Positions 12,302-19,835 of a stretch of 20,359 nucleotides of DNA are shown piece by piece. How positions within the stretch are numbered: position 1 is the stretch's first letter; the number at the start of each line of letters is the position of its first letter. The position numbers and the translations under genes were made by a program. The notes under the pieces were generated by a model, which was not told the origin of the DNA, did no database searches, and saw only the letters and a program-made list of their open reading frames with translations. The DNA is from a virus, in the IMG/VR virus record IMGVR_UViG_3300025062_000008, positions 1 through 20,359 of that record. One strand, written 5' to 3'.

Positions 12302-12782
12302 AGTTATCAGCTTAGATATTTTTACCAACCTATGCGCCTACGTTATGTCGATGTATCAGGCGCACAAAGATAACCAAGAAGTCGAAACGATTGTAACGGT
12401 TGAGGTGATTAGTAAGGATAGAGCGCGGTCAGTGGCTCAAAACGCCTTGTATTGGAAATGGGTAACAATCATTGCAGGTAAGGATGGCAACACCAAAGAG
12501 CAGCAGCACACGATACTGAAACGCGCTCACTTGGTTAGGATTTATCAGCGCGACGACTTAGAGACAGCAGAAACGGTTATCGCACTGAACGAGGCTAAAA
12601 AACATTTAAGCCAGCAGGATTACGAGAAATTGGCGCAAGGCGTCGCAAGGTTATTTAGCACCACCAAAGCAAGCACAAAGCAGATGGGTGAGTATCTACA
12701 CGAGATATATCACTTTTATAACGCGCAGGGATTATGGCTGCCACAGCCGGACGACTATCATTGGATTAGGGGTGGGGAATGA
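12267..12782 (+). CDS. ninB: NinB-like recombination protein
   Basis: Protein of 171 residues fitting the NinB family (lambda Orf), recombination mediators that help load RecA or annealing proteins on SSB-coated DNA. Family-like features are RARSVAQNALYWKWV (residues 52-66), the closing STTKASTKQMGEYLHEIYHF, and the end LPQPDDYHW. The N-terminal 30 residues are longer than usual; an in-frame ATG at 12345 (MSMYQ) is a possible alternative start. The gene starts inside the preceding gene's end and its stop overlaps the Q-like gene by 4 bases. Confidence 0.75.
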   Translation: MQPFKTIRKVFRVISLDIFTNLCAYVMSMYQAHKDNQEVETIVTVEVISKDRARSVAQNALYWKWVTIIAGKDGNTKEQQHTILKRAHLVRIYQRDDLETAETVIALNEAKKHLSQQDYEKLAQGVARLFSTTKASTKQMGEYLHEIYHFYNAQGLWLPQPDDYHWIRGGE

Positions 12783-13195
12783 GCGATTTATCAATAACAG
12801 ATTTATTGTTTGCGTATGGCGCATGGGTAAATGACGATAACGTAAGTCTTGATTGCAAAAGCCCGTCACTGATGCTTATGAAGTCAGCGCCTAAGCAGTG
12901 TAAAGACAGCGTTAAAGCGCCTAGCAAGCGCGTGGTGGCTCATATCACCGATGACGAGGCATTAGCAGTTGACCGAGCTATGAAGCTACTTAGAGAGCGT
13001 CACCTTGTCTTGTATCATGTAGTGAGATATTACTTTATCTACAACTGGACAGTGCTTGATATAGCCGTGGATTATCTGACCATCTTGGAATATGGCAATG
13101 AGAGCAAGAAGAAACTAAGCTCATACCATGCCAAGCCGTTATTAACTGAAGGCATGGGATTTATAAGTGGAGCGTTAGCAGTAGATATAGCTTGA
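12779..13195 (+). CDS. Q-like late antiterminator
   Basis: Protein of 138 residues resembling the phage antitermination Q family (Pfam Phage_antitermQ). Features are YGAWVNDD (13-20), the conserved ITDDEALAVDRAMKLL (56-71) and the helix-turn-helix-like NWTVLDIAVDYL followed by a C-terminal helix ending GALAVDIA. It is the last gene of the rightward operon and is followed at once by a promoter, a structured leader and a terminator, exactly where Q acts in lambdoid phages. Q should bind near that promoter and let polymerase read through the late terminators. Confidence 0.8.
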   Translation: MSDLSITDLLFAYGAWVNDDNVSLDCKSPSLMLMKSAPKQCKDSVKAPSKRVVAHITDDEALAVDRAMKLLRERHLVLYHVVRYYFIYNWTVLDIAVDYLTILEYGNESKKKLSSYHAKPLLTEGMGFISGALAVDIA

Positions 13196-13221
13196 CTGTG
13201 TTTTAAATAGTATGTTAGTAT
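13192..13221 (+). promoter_or_regulatory. late promoter (PR'-like)
   Basis: TTGACT (13192-13197), 18 bases, then TAGTAT (13216-13221) preceded by an extended -10 TG (13213-13214). The -35 box overlaps the last codons of the Q-like gene. The roughly 200 bases of leader downstream end at a strong terminator (13431-13460), as in the lambda late region. Confidence 0.6.
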
Positions 13222-13430
13222 CTGTATTAAGCTGCAATTACTTGTACGAGCAGCCATCTAATATAAGCCGTAACGCCTATCAAAGAATCGCAATTTTACG
13301 GCTATTCTATGAGCCATACGTGAATGGCTAGCCTAATAAGCTAAAGATGAAATTAGGAAATAATCTGGCTGCAATTTATTTGTTGGTTAGTGAAAAACTT
13401 TTAGTAATCATCACGCCTATTTTATTCAAG
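13222..13430 (+). ncRNA. structured late leader RNA
   Basis: Region without a gene. It contains an 8-bp stem AGCCGTAA/TTACGGCT (within 13264-13303), a 6-bp stem AGCCAT/ATGGCT (within 13310-13328) and a repeated GCTGCAATT. It would be transcribed from the promoter at 13192 up to the terminator. By position it corresponds to the short late leader made from lambda PR' in the absence of Q. No tRNA is seen. Confidence 0.45.
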
Positions 13431-13460
13431 CCCTATCATTAACGTGATGGGGTTTTTTTT
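13431..13460 (+). terminator. rho-independent terminator (tR'-like)
   Basis: 8-bp stem CCCTATCA/TGATGGGG (one G-U pair) with a 6-base loop and eight T residues. It ends the leader from the late promoter; Q-modified polymerase would read through it. Confidence 0.85.
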
Positions 13461-13488
13461 ACGTCCATCAATTAGCAAGGGATTGCAC

Positions 13489-13611
13489 ATGGGTCACATA
13501 ATCAAAGAACAGAGAGCAAAAGCACTAGCTTGGTCTGCCATGATGCGTGGCGGGATTATTGCTATATTGCCCAATGGTGATGGCAAGAACCCACCTAAGG
13601 GCAATGGGTGA
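13489..13611 (+). CDS. small hypothetical protein, 40 aa
   Basis: ORF of 40 residues beginning MGHIIKEQRAKALAW with an AAGGGA Shine-Dalgarno 7 bases upstream. It has a hydrophobic stretch (RGGIIAILP), and ends in a Gly/Pro/Asn-rich tail. It is the first frame behind the late leader terminator. I know no family; composition does not indicate holin or lysis function. Confidence 0.55.
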   Translation: MGHIIKEQRAKALAWSAMMRGGIIAILPNGDGKNPPKGNG

Positions 13612-13614
13612 TGT

Positions 13615-13782
13615 ATGAGTAACTACGCTAAGTCGCATGAGTGGGTTTTTAACGAATACCATAAGACAGATAATCCAGTCACTAAGCGATCTTATCTCGA
13701 TATATTAAAGACACGCGCAAATAACGGTAGTACCGATGCTGCTAAGCTGGTCGCTAAGATACAAGGCGCTAAACGTGTGTGA
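13615..13782 (+). CDS. small hypothetical protein, 55 aa
   Basis: ORF of 55 residues, starting MSNYAKSHEWVFNEYHK, basic and helical, with segments such as RSYLDILKTRANNG and AKLVAKIQGAKRV that suggest a helical nucleic-acid-binding or structural mini-protein. It begins 3 bases behind the previous ORF and overlaps the start of the next. No family recognised. Confidence 0.55.
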   Translation: MSNYAKSHEWVFNEYHKTDNPVTKRSYLDILKTRANNGSTDAAKLVAKIQGAKRV

Positions 13783-13912
13783 TGTAGATTACAGCCAGTC
13801 ATTACGGCAGATACTCGATAGCGAGTGTGATGTAAGTGATGATATGGACAACGCGTATTTATACGATGATGCGTGTGATAAGTATGATGATTTAAACACC
13901 TTGCCCACTTAA
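13775..13912 (+). CDS. small acidic hypothetical protein, 45 aa
   Basis: Asp/Tyr-rich ORF of 45 residues (VCDVDYSQSLRQILDSE... ending NTLPT) starting at GTG 13775, with AAGG 8 or more bases upstream. It overlaps the end of the basic 55-residue ORF by 8 bases, and its last codons run into the terminator stem at 13903. An acidic protein encoded right behind a basic one could be a partner pair, but this is guesswork. Confidence 0.45.
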   Translation: MCDVDYSQSLRQILDSECDVSDDMDNAYLYDDACDKYDDLNTLPT

Positions 13913-13926
13913 TTGTGGGCTTTTTT
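13903..13926 (+). terminator. rho-independent terminator
   Basis: 6-bp GC-rich stem GCCCAC (13903-13908)/GTGGGC (13915-13920) with a 6-base loop and six T residues, ending the group of three tiny ORFs and lying just before the metallopeptidase-like gene. Confidence 0.8.
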
Positions 13927-13954
13927 ATACATGGACGCTGGAGGCGTGACAAGC

Positions 13955-14521
13955 ATGATAAAACGTCCAATGCCTCCTGAGAGTATGCCGTTATTTGTAG
14001 CAGCTCCCGAAATATACGAATGGCTACACGCTACGATATTTAACCGTGACCATGCTTGGTTTAATCCTGACCATGAGCACGTATTTGATTATCAAGTTAA
14101 TGAGCTTGCTTTCATGTGGGCGCATAGTGGATTCGATAAATCAGGTAAACGTGTTATAGGTCAATGCGAAAAGCCCATGTTTATGGCAGGTGGCTGGAAA
14201 CGTGAACGTCAGATCATGTGGTTTGAGGATATGCTCGGTGAAGTGCCCGACATGCTTATCACATTAGACGCTCAGTATTGCAGAGAGTGCAGCTATCATG
14301 ACTTTGCCGCATTGGTCGAACATGAGCTATATCACATCATTCATAAGCTGGATAACTACGGTGAGCCAGCATTTAGATCAGACGGTAAGCCAAGACTAGA
14401 TTTAGTATCACACGACGTTGAGGAATTTAACGGAGTGGTGAGACGATACGGTGGTGATGAGGCTGTGATTAAGATGATGGACTTGCAGAATCAAGAGCCT
14501 GAATTAAAGATTGATAACTAA
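13955..14521 (+). CDS. putative phage metallopeptidase
   Basis: Protein of 188 residues with the zinc-protease motif HELYH (H123, E124, H127) in FAALVEHELYHIIH, and a second conserved region SHDVEEF (His153, Glu156) that could supply the third ligand. Residues about 50-110 contain ELAFMWA, GWKRERQIMWF and a CxxC (YCREC). This fits a putative metallopeptidase family found near terminase genes in prophages. The frame is open from a TTG at 13913, but that part overlaps the terminator; ATG 13955 has GGAGG 10 bases upstream. Its substrate is unknown; processing of head protein or a host target is possible. Confidence 0.75.
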   Translation: MIKRPMPPESMPLFVAAPEIYEWLHATIFNRDHAWFNPDHEHVFDYQVNELAFMWAHSGFDKSGKRVIGQCEKPMFMAGGWKRERQIMWFEDMLGEVPDMLITLDAQYCRECSYHDFAALVEHELYHIIHKLDNYGEPAFRSDGKPRLDLVSHDVEEFNGVVRRYGGDEAVIKMMDLQNQEPELKIDN

Positions 14522-14545
14522 CCATTTGGTTACGAGAGAGTAAAT

Positions 14546-15019
14546 ATGGCGACCCTTAGCAATGAGGTTAAGTCCTTTATTGTACAAGGGCTTGCTACAT
14601 ACATGACCCCCACACAAGTAGCGGATGCTGTAGCCGATGAATTTGGCGAAACAGTGGTACGTCAAACAGTGGCAAAACATGACCCAACAAAACCAGCCGG
14701 TAAAGACTTAGGGCAAGAGTGGGTAGAGTTGTTCAATGAGTGTCGTAAGGCATTTCAAGAGGACTTACAAGCTATTCCTATTGCCAATAAAGCTTACCGA
14801 TTGTCTTTGCTTAACGATATGGCTATTGATGCGCTCAAGTCTAAAAACAGACCGTTGGTAGCGGCATTAGCAGAACAGGCGGCTAAAGAGATGGGCGAAG
14901 TGTTTACTAATAAGCAAAAGGTAGACAACACATCAAGCGACGGCTCAATGACACCAGTACCAGCTTTAACGCCTGAGATTGCAAAAGCAATCAGCAAGGA
15001 CTTGGATGATGAGTACTGA
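14546..15019 (+). CDS. DUF2280 protein, probable small terminase subunit
   Basis: Protein of 157 residues matching the DUF2280 family: MATLSNEVKSFIVQGLATYMTP, then VADAVADEFGETV, VAKHDPTKPAGKDL and WVELFNECRKAFQED, ending in an acidic tail. The N terminus has a helix-turn-helix-like shape, in keeping with DNA recognition. Genes of this family sit directly before large terminase genes, as here (the two overlap by 11 bases), so it is probably the small terminase that recognises the packaging site. The family name itself is of unknown function. Confidence 0.75.
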   Translation: MATLSNEVKSFIVQGLATYMTPTQVADAVADEFGETVVRQTVAKHDPTKPAGKDLGQEWVELFNECRKAFQEDLQAIPIANKAYRLSLLNDMAIDALKSKNRPLVAALAEQAAKEMGEVFTNKQKVDNTSSDGSMTPVPALTPEIAKAISKDLDDEY

Positions 15020-16532
15020 TGTTAATAAAAAATCAATTATAAAAAGCCGATGCGAGACTGAGCACCTATTCTTTGTCAGATACTTTTTCAAGCAACGCAT
15101 GGGCGATAAGTTTTTAACCAACTGGCACCATCATCTAATTGCTTATGAGATTGACCGATTAATACAGAGAGCGCAGGACGGGTTAGAGACTGAGAACATC
15201 ATCTTTAACTTGCCCCCTGGTGGTTCTAAAACCGAAATGGCGATGAATATTATCCCTAGAGGATTAGCATTAAATCCACGCTCACGGTTTTTATATCTAT
15301 CATTCAGTGACAGTCTAGTGACGGATGTATCAGCAACAGCTCGCACCATTGTTAAGTCTAAATACTTTCAAGAGTTGTGGAATGTTGCTATCTCTAGTGA
15401 CACAGACGCAAAAGGCTCGTGGAAAACAGATATCGAGGGTTTTGAGGGTGGTCATATTTATGCTGCCTCAATGGGTGGTCAGGTAACTGGTCGTCGTGCA
15501 GGTCGTATGTCAAAAGAGTTTAACGGACTCATAGTTTTGGATGATCCGCTTAAACCTGAGGACGCGTTTAGTGATACTAAGCGCACAGCCGCTAACAGAA
15601 AGCTGCTTAATACAGTAAAAAGTCGTAAAGCAAAAAGTGACACGCCCATTATCTTGATTATGCAGCGATTGCACAGCCAAGACCCAACCCAATTCATCTT
15701 AGATGGCAACATGGGCGGTAAATGGCGGCACGTCAACATACCGGCATTGATTGATGATGCGTTTATCAAGACGTTACCGCCTAGCATTGCAAAGTTAGTG
15801 CCTACGGACGTTGAGCGTGACGACAAGGGCAGACAAAGCTACTGGGCTGCTAAAGAGTCGCTGTTATCGCTGCTAGAGTTAGAGCAGGGCGGTAGTGATA
15901 AAGACGGTCAAAAAGTCAGTCGCTACACATTCCACAGCCAATACATGCAAACGCCTACTAAGCTTGGCGGTGGATTAATCAAAGCCTTGTACTTTGGTCG
16001 CTACACGGTGCAACCTAAGCTCAAATGGTTAGCAATTTTTGCTGATACCGCGCAAAAGACAAAAGAGGTTAATGACTACAGTGTCTTTATGGCAGCAGGT
16101 GAGGACTATAGCGGCAATCTCGTTATAATCGATGTATTGCGTGGTAAGTGGGAAGCGCCTGAATTAATGGTTAAGGCAAGCGCATTTATCAAAAAGCATA
16201 ACGATGACACAAACACGCCTAATCTGCGCTATGTGGCGATTGAGGACAAAGCAAGTGGCACAGGGTTAATACAAACCCTAAAGACCACTAGCCGCATATC
16301 AATCAAAGCTGTGCAGCGCAATACAGATAAGCTCACACGGTTTATGGACGCACACCCCTACATTGAGGACGGCATTGTTTATTTGCCGCTTAATGCTAAC
16401 TGGGTTGGTGATTTTATAGACGAGGCTGAGGCATTTAGTGCTGATATGTCACATGACCATGATGACCAAATCGACCCGCTCATTGATTTAATTAATATCG
16501 GTAGGCAAGCATTCAGCTACGACAACATATAA
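15009..16532 (+). CDS. terL: terminase large subunit
   Basis: DNA-packaging motor, 507 residues. ATPase domain: Walker A variant PPGGSKT at 69-75, Walker B LIVLDDP at 174-180, and coupling motif LIMQRLH. Nuclease domain (RNase H-like): D346 in AIFADTAQK, E412 in VAIEDKASG and D485/D486 in DHDDQID, the three acidic clusters expected for the headful or cos cleavage site. It translocates DNA into the head with the portal and cuts the genome. The frame opens at 14979, but ATG 15009 has AAGGA 8 bases upstream; ATG 15006 is equally possible. Confidence 0.92.
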   Translation: MSTDVNKKSIIKSRCETEHLFFVRYFFKQRMGDKFLTNWHHHLIAYEIDRLIQRAQDGLETENIIFNLPPGGSKTEMAMNIIPRGLALNPRSRFLYLSFSDSLVTDVSATARTIVKSKYFQELWNVAISSDTDAKGSWKTDIEGFEGGHIYAASMGGQVTGRRAGRMSKEFNGLIVLDDPLKPEDAFSDTKRTAANRKLLNTVKSRKAKSDTPIILIMQRLHSQDPTQFILDGNMGGKWRHVNIPALIDDAFIKTLPPSIAKLVPTDVERDDKGRQSYWAAKESLLSLLELEQGGSDKDGQKVSRYTFHSQYMQTPTKLGGGLIKALYFGRYTVQPKLKWLAIFADTAQKTKEVNDYSVFMAAGEDYSGNLVIIDVLRGKWEAPELMVKASAFIKKHNDDTNTPNLRYVAIEDKASGTGLIQTLKTTSRISIKAVQRNTDKLTRFMDAHPYIEDGIVYLPLNANWVGDFIDEAEAFSADMSHDHDDQIDPLIDLINIGRQAFSYDNI

Positions 16533-16543
16533 CAGGATAACTC

Positions 16544-17878
16544 ATGTCACAAGTGATAAACGACAGTCTGACCTCGCTTATTACAAGCATGGGCGACCCA
16601 AACAGAGATAAGCTCGCAGCGGTACAGTATAGCGGTCAGGTACTGAGCGACCAGCAGATACAAAATGCTTATCGTACTGGGTGGATGGCTAAGAGATTGG
16701 TCAACACACCAGCTAAGGACGCGCTGAGAAACTGGCGTATTTGGCAAGGTACGGCTGAGCAGACGCAAACACTTGAAAAAACTGAGATGCGCTTAGGGTT
16801 GCAAGGCAAGTTGTTAAAATGTCTTATTTTGGCACGTGTCTTAGGCGGTGCTGCCCTATTCATTGGTACGGGTGACAAGGATTTATCTAAACCACTTGAT
16901 CCAAATCGTATTGACAAAGACGGCATTAAGTATCTAACTGTGCTGCCTAAGACAGCGCTAGCAGCAGCAGACCTTGACAGCGATGTACTAGGCGATAACT
17001 ACGGCAAGCCCTTATATTATGAGCTAATCACTAATAACAATCTGGTTAAGATACACCCTAGCCGACTGGTTATTTTAAAAGGTGAGGTGCACATTGACGA
17101 GTGGACGGTCATGGATTCAAGCCGAGGCTGGGGCGATAGCATTATTCAAGCGTCTTATGCAGCACTAAAAAATAGCAATGCGACTGATGATAACGTGGCA
17201 AGCCTTATCTTTGAGGCTAACATTAACGTGGTGGCTATCCCTGACTTGATGAGCAAATTAGGCGACCCACGTAGCGAGCAGCAATTGCTTAAACGTCTAT
17301 CATTGGCGGCAGCTCAAAAGGGCATACATGGTGATTTGCTGATTGATAGCGAGGAATCGTTCACGCGTAACAGTGCGTCATTTGCTAATCTTGATAACAT
17401 CATGGAGCGTTTTGCAATTTTAGTCGGTGCGACACAAGGCATACCAGCTAGTAAATTCTTAGGTCAATTACCGCGTGGCTTGAATAGCAGTGTCAGTGGT
17501 GAGCTTGATAACTACTATGACGACATTAAGACCATGCAAACGCTTGAGATTCAACCAGCCTTGCAAATCCTTGATGAGTGTTTGATTAGGTCAGCACTAG
17601 GCGCAAGACCAGACGACATTAGTTATCTATGGACACCACTTGCTCAAGCGTCATCTAAAGAGATTGCAGAGACAGGCGAAAAGCTAGCCAATACGATTAG
17701 AACACTGGTTGATAGCGGACTATATGAAGCAGGTGAGTTAAGAGAAGCGGCAACGAATCAGCTTGTGAATATGGATGTGCTGCCGAACTTAGGTGATGCG
17801 GTCATGTGCTCAAACAATGAGCTTGATGATGATTTTAACCTTGATAATGAGGGCGATATAACGCCTGATGTGGTATAA
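16544..17878 (+). CDS. phage portal protein (DUF1073)
   Basis: Protein of 444 residues matching the DUF1073 portal family (PF06381). Typical features are the N-terminal AYRTGWMAKRLVNTPAKDALRNW, the middle LARVLGGAALFIG, the RGWGDSIIQASYAAL segment and the LPRGLNSSVSGELDNYYD stretch. It forms the ring through which DNA enters the head and docks terminase, encoded just before it. Some databases label this family as Acb1-like because anti-CBASS Acb1 can be linked to it, but I see no paired His-x-Thr/Ser motif, so a nucleotide-cleaving role is not supported here. It has a 12-base spacer from terminase. Confidence 0.88.
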   Translation: MSQVINDSLTSLITSMGDPNRDKLAAVQYSGQVLSDQQIQNAYRTGWMAKRLVNTPAKDALRNWRIWQGTAEQTQTLEKTEMRLGLQGKLLKCLILARVLGGAALFIGTGDKDLSKPLDPNRIDKDGIKYLTVLPKTALAAADLDSDVLGDNYGKPLYYELITNNNLVKIHPSRLVILKGEVHIDEWTVMDSSRGWGDSIIQASYAALKNSNATDDNVASLIFEANINVVAIPDLMSKLGDPRSEQQLLKRLSLAAAQKGIHGDLLIDSEESFTRNSASFANLDNIMERFAILVGATQGIPASKFLGQLPRGLNSSVSGELDNYYDDIKTMQTLEIQPALQILDECLIRSALGARPDDISYLWTPLAQASSKEIAETGEKLANTIRTLVDSGLYEAGELREAATNQLVNMDVLPNLGDAVMCSNNELDDDFNLDNEGDITPDVV

Positions 17879-17884
17879 TTAAGC

Positions 17885-17948
17885 GTGGCTAGGGTGAGAT
17901 TAATTACCTCGCTTGAAAGAGTGAAACGCTTATCACTTTGCCACACCT
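17885..17948 (+). other. structured intergenic RNA before homing endonuclease
   Basis: Stem GTGGC (17885-17889)/GCCAC (17940-17944) encloses two short stems, AGG/CCT around 17891-17909 and GTGA/TCAC (17921-17936), giving a possible three-way junction. It lies between the portal stop and the endonuclease gene. I found no match to a known ribozyme core. Confidence 0.3.
17938..17948 (+). repeat. 11-bp direct repeat, left copy
   Basis: TTGCCACACCT, repeated exactly at 18605-18615. The two copies lie 667 bases apart and bracket all but the last 10 codons of the homing endonuclease gene. Confidence 0.6.
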
Positions 17949-17981
17949 ACCTAATAAGCGATTACAAAAGCGAGTAATATT

Positions 17982-18644
17982 ATGACTAAAAGAGAATTAA
18001 AACCAACTGTACACGGAGTTGGTTATGTTGGGATTGGTGACTTTAAACCATCCAATAATGGATTGGATACTAAAGAGTATTCAGTTTGGAAGGATATGTT
18101 AAAAAGATGCTATAGCGAAAAATTTATTCAAAAAAATCCAACATACAGAGGGTGTTCCGTCTGTGAGGAATGGCATAACTTTCAAAATTTCGCTGAATGG
18201 CTAGTTTTACAAAAGCATCACAATTGTAATTATCATTTAGATAAAGATATACTCTGTGATGGTAATAAAATTTATTCCCCCGAAAACTGTGTTTTAGCGC
18301 CAATACAAATCAACTCTTTGCTAGTAGATAGCCGAGCCTCAAGAGGGGTGTATCCTATAGGCGTTGGTTATAGTAAGTCCAAAGAGCGATATCAGGCTTA
18401 CATTACTATCGACGGAAAACAAAAGCATCTTGGTTACTATGGCGATTTAGATAGCGCATCTAAAGCCTATAGGTCGGCTAAACATGCAAACATAAAGCGT
18501 GTGGCATTAAAGTGGAGAGATAGTATTGATAAAAGTCTATTTGATGCTTTAATCAAAAAGTCGGAGCAATACAAATACAGCCGAAAGTCGGATTACACCC
18601 CCGATTGCCACACCTTTAGGGTGTATTATCTGAATAGGTGTTAA
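17982..18644 (+). CDS. HNH-type homing endonuclease with AP2 domain
   Basis: Protein of 220 residues of the free-standing phage homing endonuclease type. The nuclease-like half (33-115) contains EYSVWKDMLKRCY, YRGCSVCEEWHNFQNFAEW, HLDKDILCDGNKIYSPENC and PIQINSL. The DNA-binding half is an AP2 domain (119-178: RGVYPIGVGY, YQAYITIDGKQKHLGYYG). It would cut a related phage genome lacking the gene and copy itself in. It interrupts the head gene cluster, is more AT-rich and Lys-rich than its neighbours, and is bracketed by an 11-bp repeat. The nearby portal gene looks complete, so it is not inside an intron as far as I can see. Confidence 0.85.
   Translation: MTKRELKPTVHGVGYVGIGDFKPSNNGLDTKEYSVWKDMLKRCYSEKFIQKNPTYRGCSVCEEWHNFQNFAEWLVLQKHHNCNYHLDKDILCDGNKIYSPENCVLAPIQINSLLVDSRASRGVYPIGVGYSKSKERYQAYITIDGKQKHLGYYGDLDSASKAYRSAKHANIKRVALKWRDSIDKSLFDALIKKSEQYKYSRKSDYTPDCHTFRVYYLNRC
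18605..18615 (+). repeat. 11-bp direct repeat, right copy
   Basis: Second copy of TTGCCACACCT, within the 3' end of the endonuclease gene. Overlapping it, ACACCC (18595-18600) and ACACC (18610-18614) can each pair with the GGGTGT at 18619-18624, giving two alternative hairpins. Confidence 0.6.
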
Positions 18645-18648
18645 TGAT

Positions 18649-18930
18649 ATGAGCGATTTAAAATATTATTTTGTCAGCGCTTGGATTGACCCTAGTAACG
18701 GCGATATACCTAATGTTGTTGAGTTGTTTGTTGTTACCGATGAGCCTGCTATTGACTTGTGGCATGTTAGGGAGAGAATAAAAACACAGCACTGGAAACC
18801 GAAAAGAGTCTCCATTATCAACTTACAAGAAATTGATGCGGCTACCTATAAAATAAATGTCACACGACCAAGACAGGTTGGGTTGAGAATATTTAATAAC
18901 GAATCAAATTTTGATGTAGTGACTCGGTAG
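18649..18930 (+). CDS. hypothetical protein, 93 aa
   Basis: Protein of 93 residues starting MSDLKYYFVSAWIDP with AGGTG 8 bases before the ATG. It looks like an alpha/beta sandwich (YYFVSAWID, NVVELFVVTDE, then helix LWHVRERIKTQHW and strands). I do not recognise a family. It is in the head gene cluster, immediately behind the endonuclease insertion, and is followed by a terminator. Its own ribosome-binding site overlaps the end of the inserted gene. Confidence 0.65.
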   Translation: MSDLKYYFVSAWIDPSNGDIPNVVELFVVTDEPAIDLWHVRERIKTQHWKPKRVSIINLQEIDAATYKINVTRPRQVGLRIFNNESNFDVVTR

Positions 18931-18956
18931 ATAACGCCAATATAAATAAAACAAAA

Positions 18957-18980
18957 CCCCACCTAACCGTGGGGTTTTTT
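18957..18980 (+). terminator. rho-independent terminator
   Basis: 6-bp stem CCCCAC (18957-18962)/GTGGGG (18969-18974) with a 6-base loop and six T residues, between the 93-residue unknown protein and the head morphogenesis gene. Presumably bypassed by Q-modified polymerase. Confidence 0.85.
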
Positions 18981-19004
18981 AATGCCAATTTAAAAGGCTC
19001 AATC

Positions 19005-19826
19005 ATGGACTACAAACTATCTGAGCTAGTCAATAGCGACAAAGATATTGAGCTGCCTCAAATTGTCGAGCGTTTATCATCTGAGCGTGAATATCGCAGG
19101 TTAATGCGCTCAATCATACGTGATGCAAAACAAGCTGTTATTGACGATGTATTGCCTACCTACGCGCTATCTATCAGCGATGGTGCAATGATAACTGATG
19201 GGTTCTTTACGACTGCCGCCGACCTTGTAGCGTCACTTAGAGATAAGATGCGAGTAGCAGCCCTAAGAGTGTCATTAAGTGCAGGTATCTTGATTAATAG
19301 TGAGGCTCGCAGCTTAGATAGTAAGTTTGTGGCAGGGGTTAAGGCTAAAGCTAATACAGACATAAGCGCGTTTGTGCGTCCTGAGGATAACAGCCTGCTT
19401 ATTCGTAAGATAGTCGAGCGCAATACCGCACTGATTACCTCATTGACCGATGAAACGGTCGAGAAGATAACGCAAGCCGTTATTGATGCTCAAATCAAAG
19501 GGTTAAGCAAGGCACAGCTTAAAGACGAGCTGAGCAGGATATTGGGCAAACAAGCCAAACGTGCTGACCTTATCGCAAGTGACCAGATGGAGAAGCTCGC
19601 GGCGGATATTATCGCTGACCGTGCCAAGCAAGCCAACCTCAACATATATATATGGCAGTCAAGGCATGATGACAGGGTTCGTAGTTATCACCAATATTTA
19701 GATGGCAAACGCCAAGATACGCGAAACGCTAACCACGGTGACCACGGATTATTCCCTAGACAGCCGATAAGATGCCGATGTTCTGCTAAGTGGATAGTTG
19801 GTGGGCGTGGGTCGAAACTATATTAA
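19005..19826 (+). CDS. phage Mu gpF-like head morphogenesis protein
   Basis: Protein of 273 residues. A helical N-terminal part is followed by the C-terminal minor head protein domain of the gpF family, with WQSRHDDRVRSYHQYLDGK (217-235) and the closing PIRCRCSAKWI (C257-R-C259). These proteins bind the portal and are injected or packaged as minor head components. The start ATG 19005 has AAAAGG 8 bases upstream; the open frame extends to 18969 but there it overlaps the terminator. Order portal, gpF-like, then DUF2213 is usual for this phage type. Confidence 0.85.
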   Translation: MDYKLSELVNSDKDIELPQIVERLSSEREYRRLMRSIIRDAKQAVIDDVLPTYALSISDGAMITDGFFTTAADLVASLRDKMRVAALRVSLSAGILINSEARSLDSKFVAGVKAKANTDISAFVRPEDNSLLIRKIVERNTALITSLTDETVEKITQAVIDAQIKGLSKAQLKDELSRILGKQAKRADLIASDQMEKLAADIIADRAKQANLNIYIWQSRHDDRVRSYHQYLDGKRQDTRNANHGDHGLFPRQPIRCRCSAKWIVGGRGSKLY

Positions 19827-19835
19827 GGAATTGTT

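Noticed and set aside
13222-13430. Possible tRNA or tRNA-like fold in the late leader stems
   Set aside because: The stems AGCCGTAA/TTACGGCT and AGCCAT/ATGGCT are adjacent hairpins. I found no cloverleaf, no TTCGAATCC-type T-loop and no CCA end.
13692-13970. 92-residue His/Cys-rich ORF on the minus strand
   Set aside because: It is antisense to two tiny ORFs and spans the terminator at 13903-13926. The His/Tyr/Thr-rich repeats reflect the complement of Asp-rich codons on the other strand.
16544-17878. Anti-CBASS Acb1 nuclease in the DUF1073 protein
   Set aside because: The length and motifs are those of a portal protein. Acb1 needs paired His-x-Thr/Ser motifs, and the few His residues here are not in such motifs.
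17879-18648. Group I intron or hammerhead ribozyme containing the endonuclease
   Set aside because: The portal gene reads as complete, the next gene has its own start, and I could not find a hammerhead CTGANGA/GAAA core or recognisable group I P7 elements.
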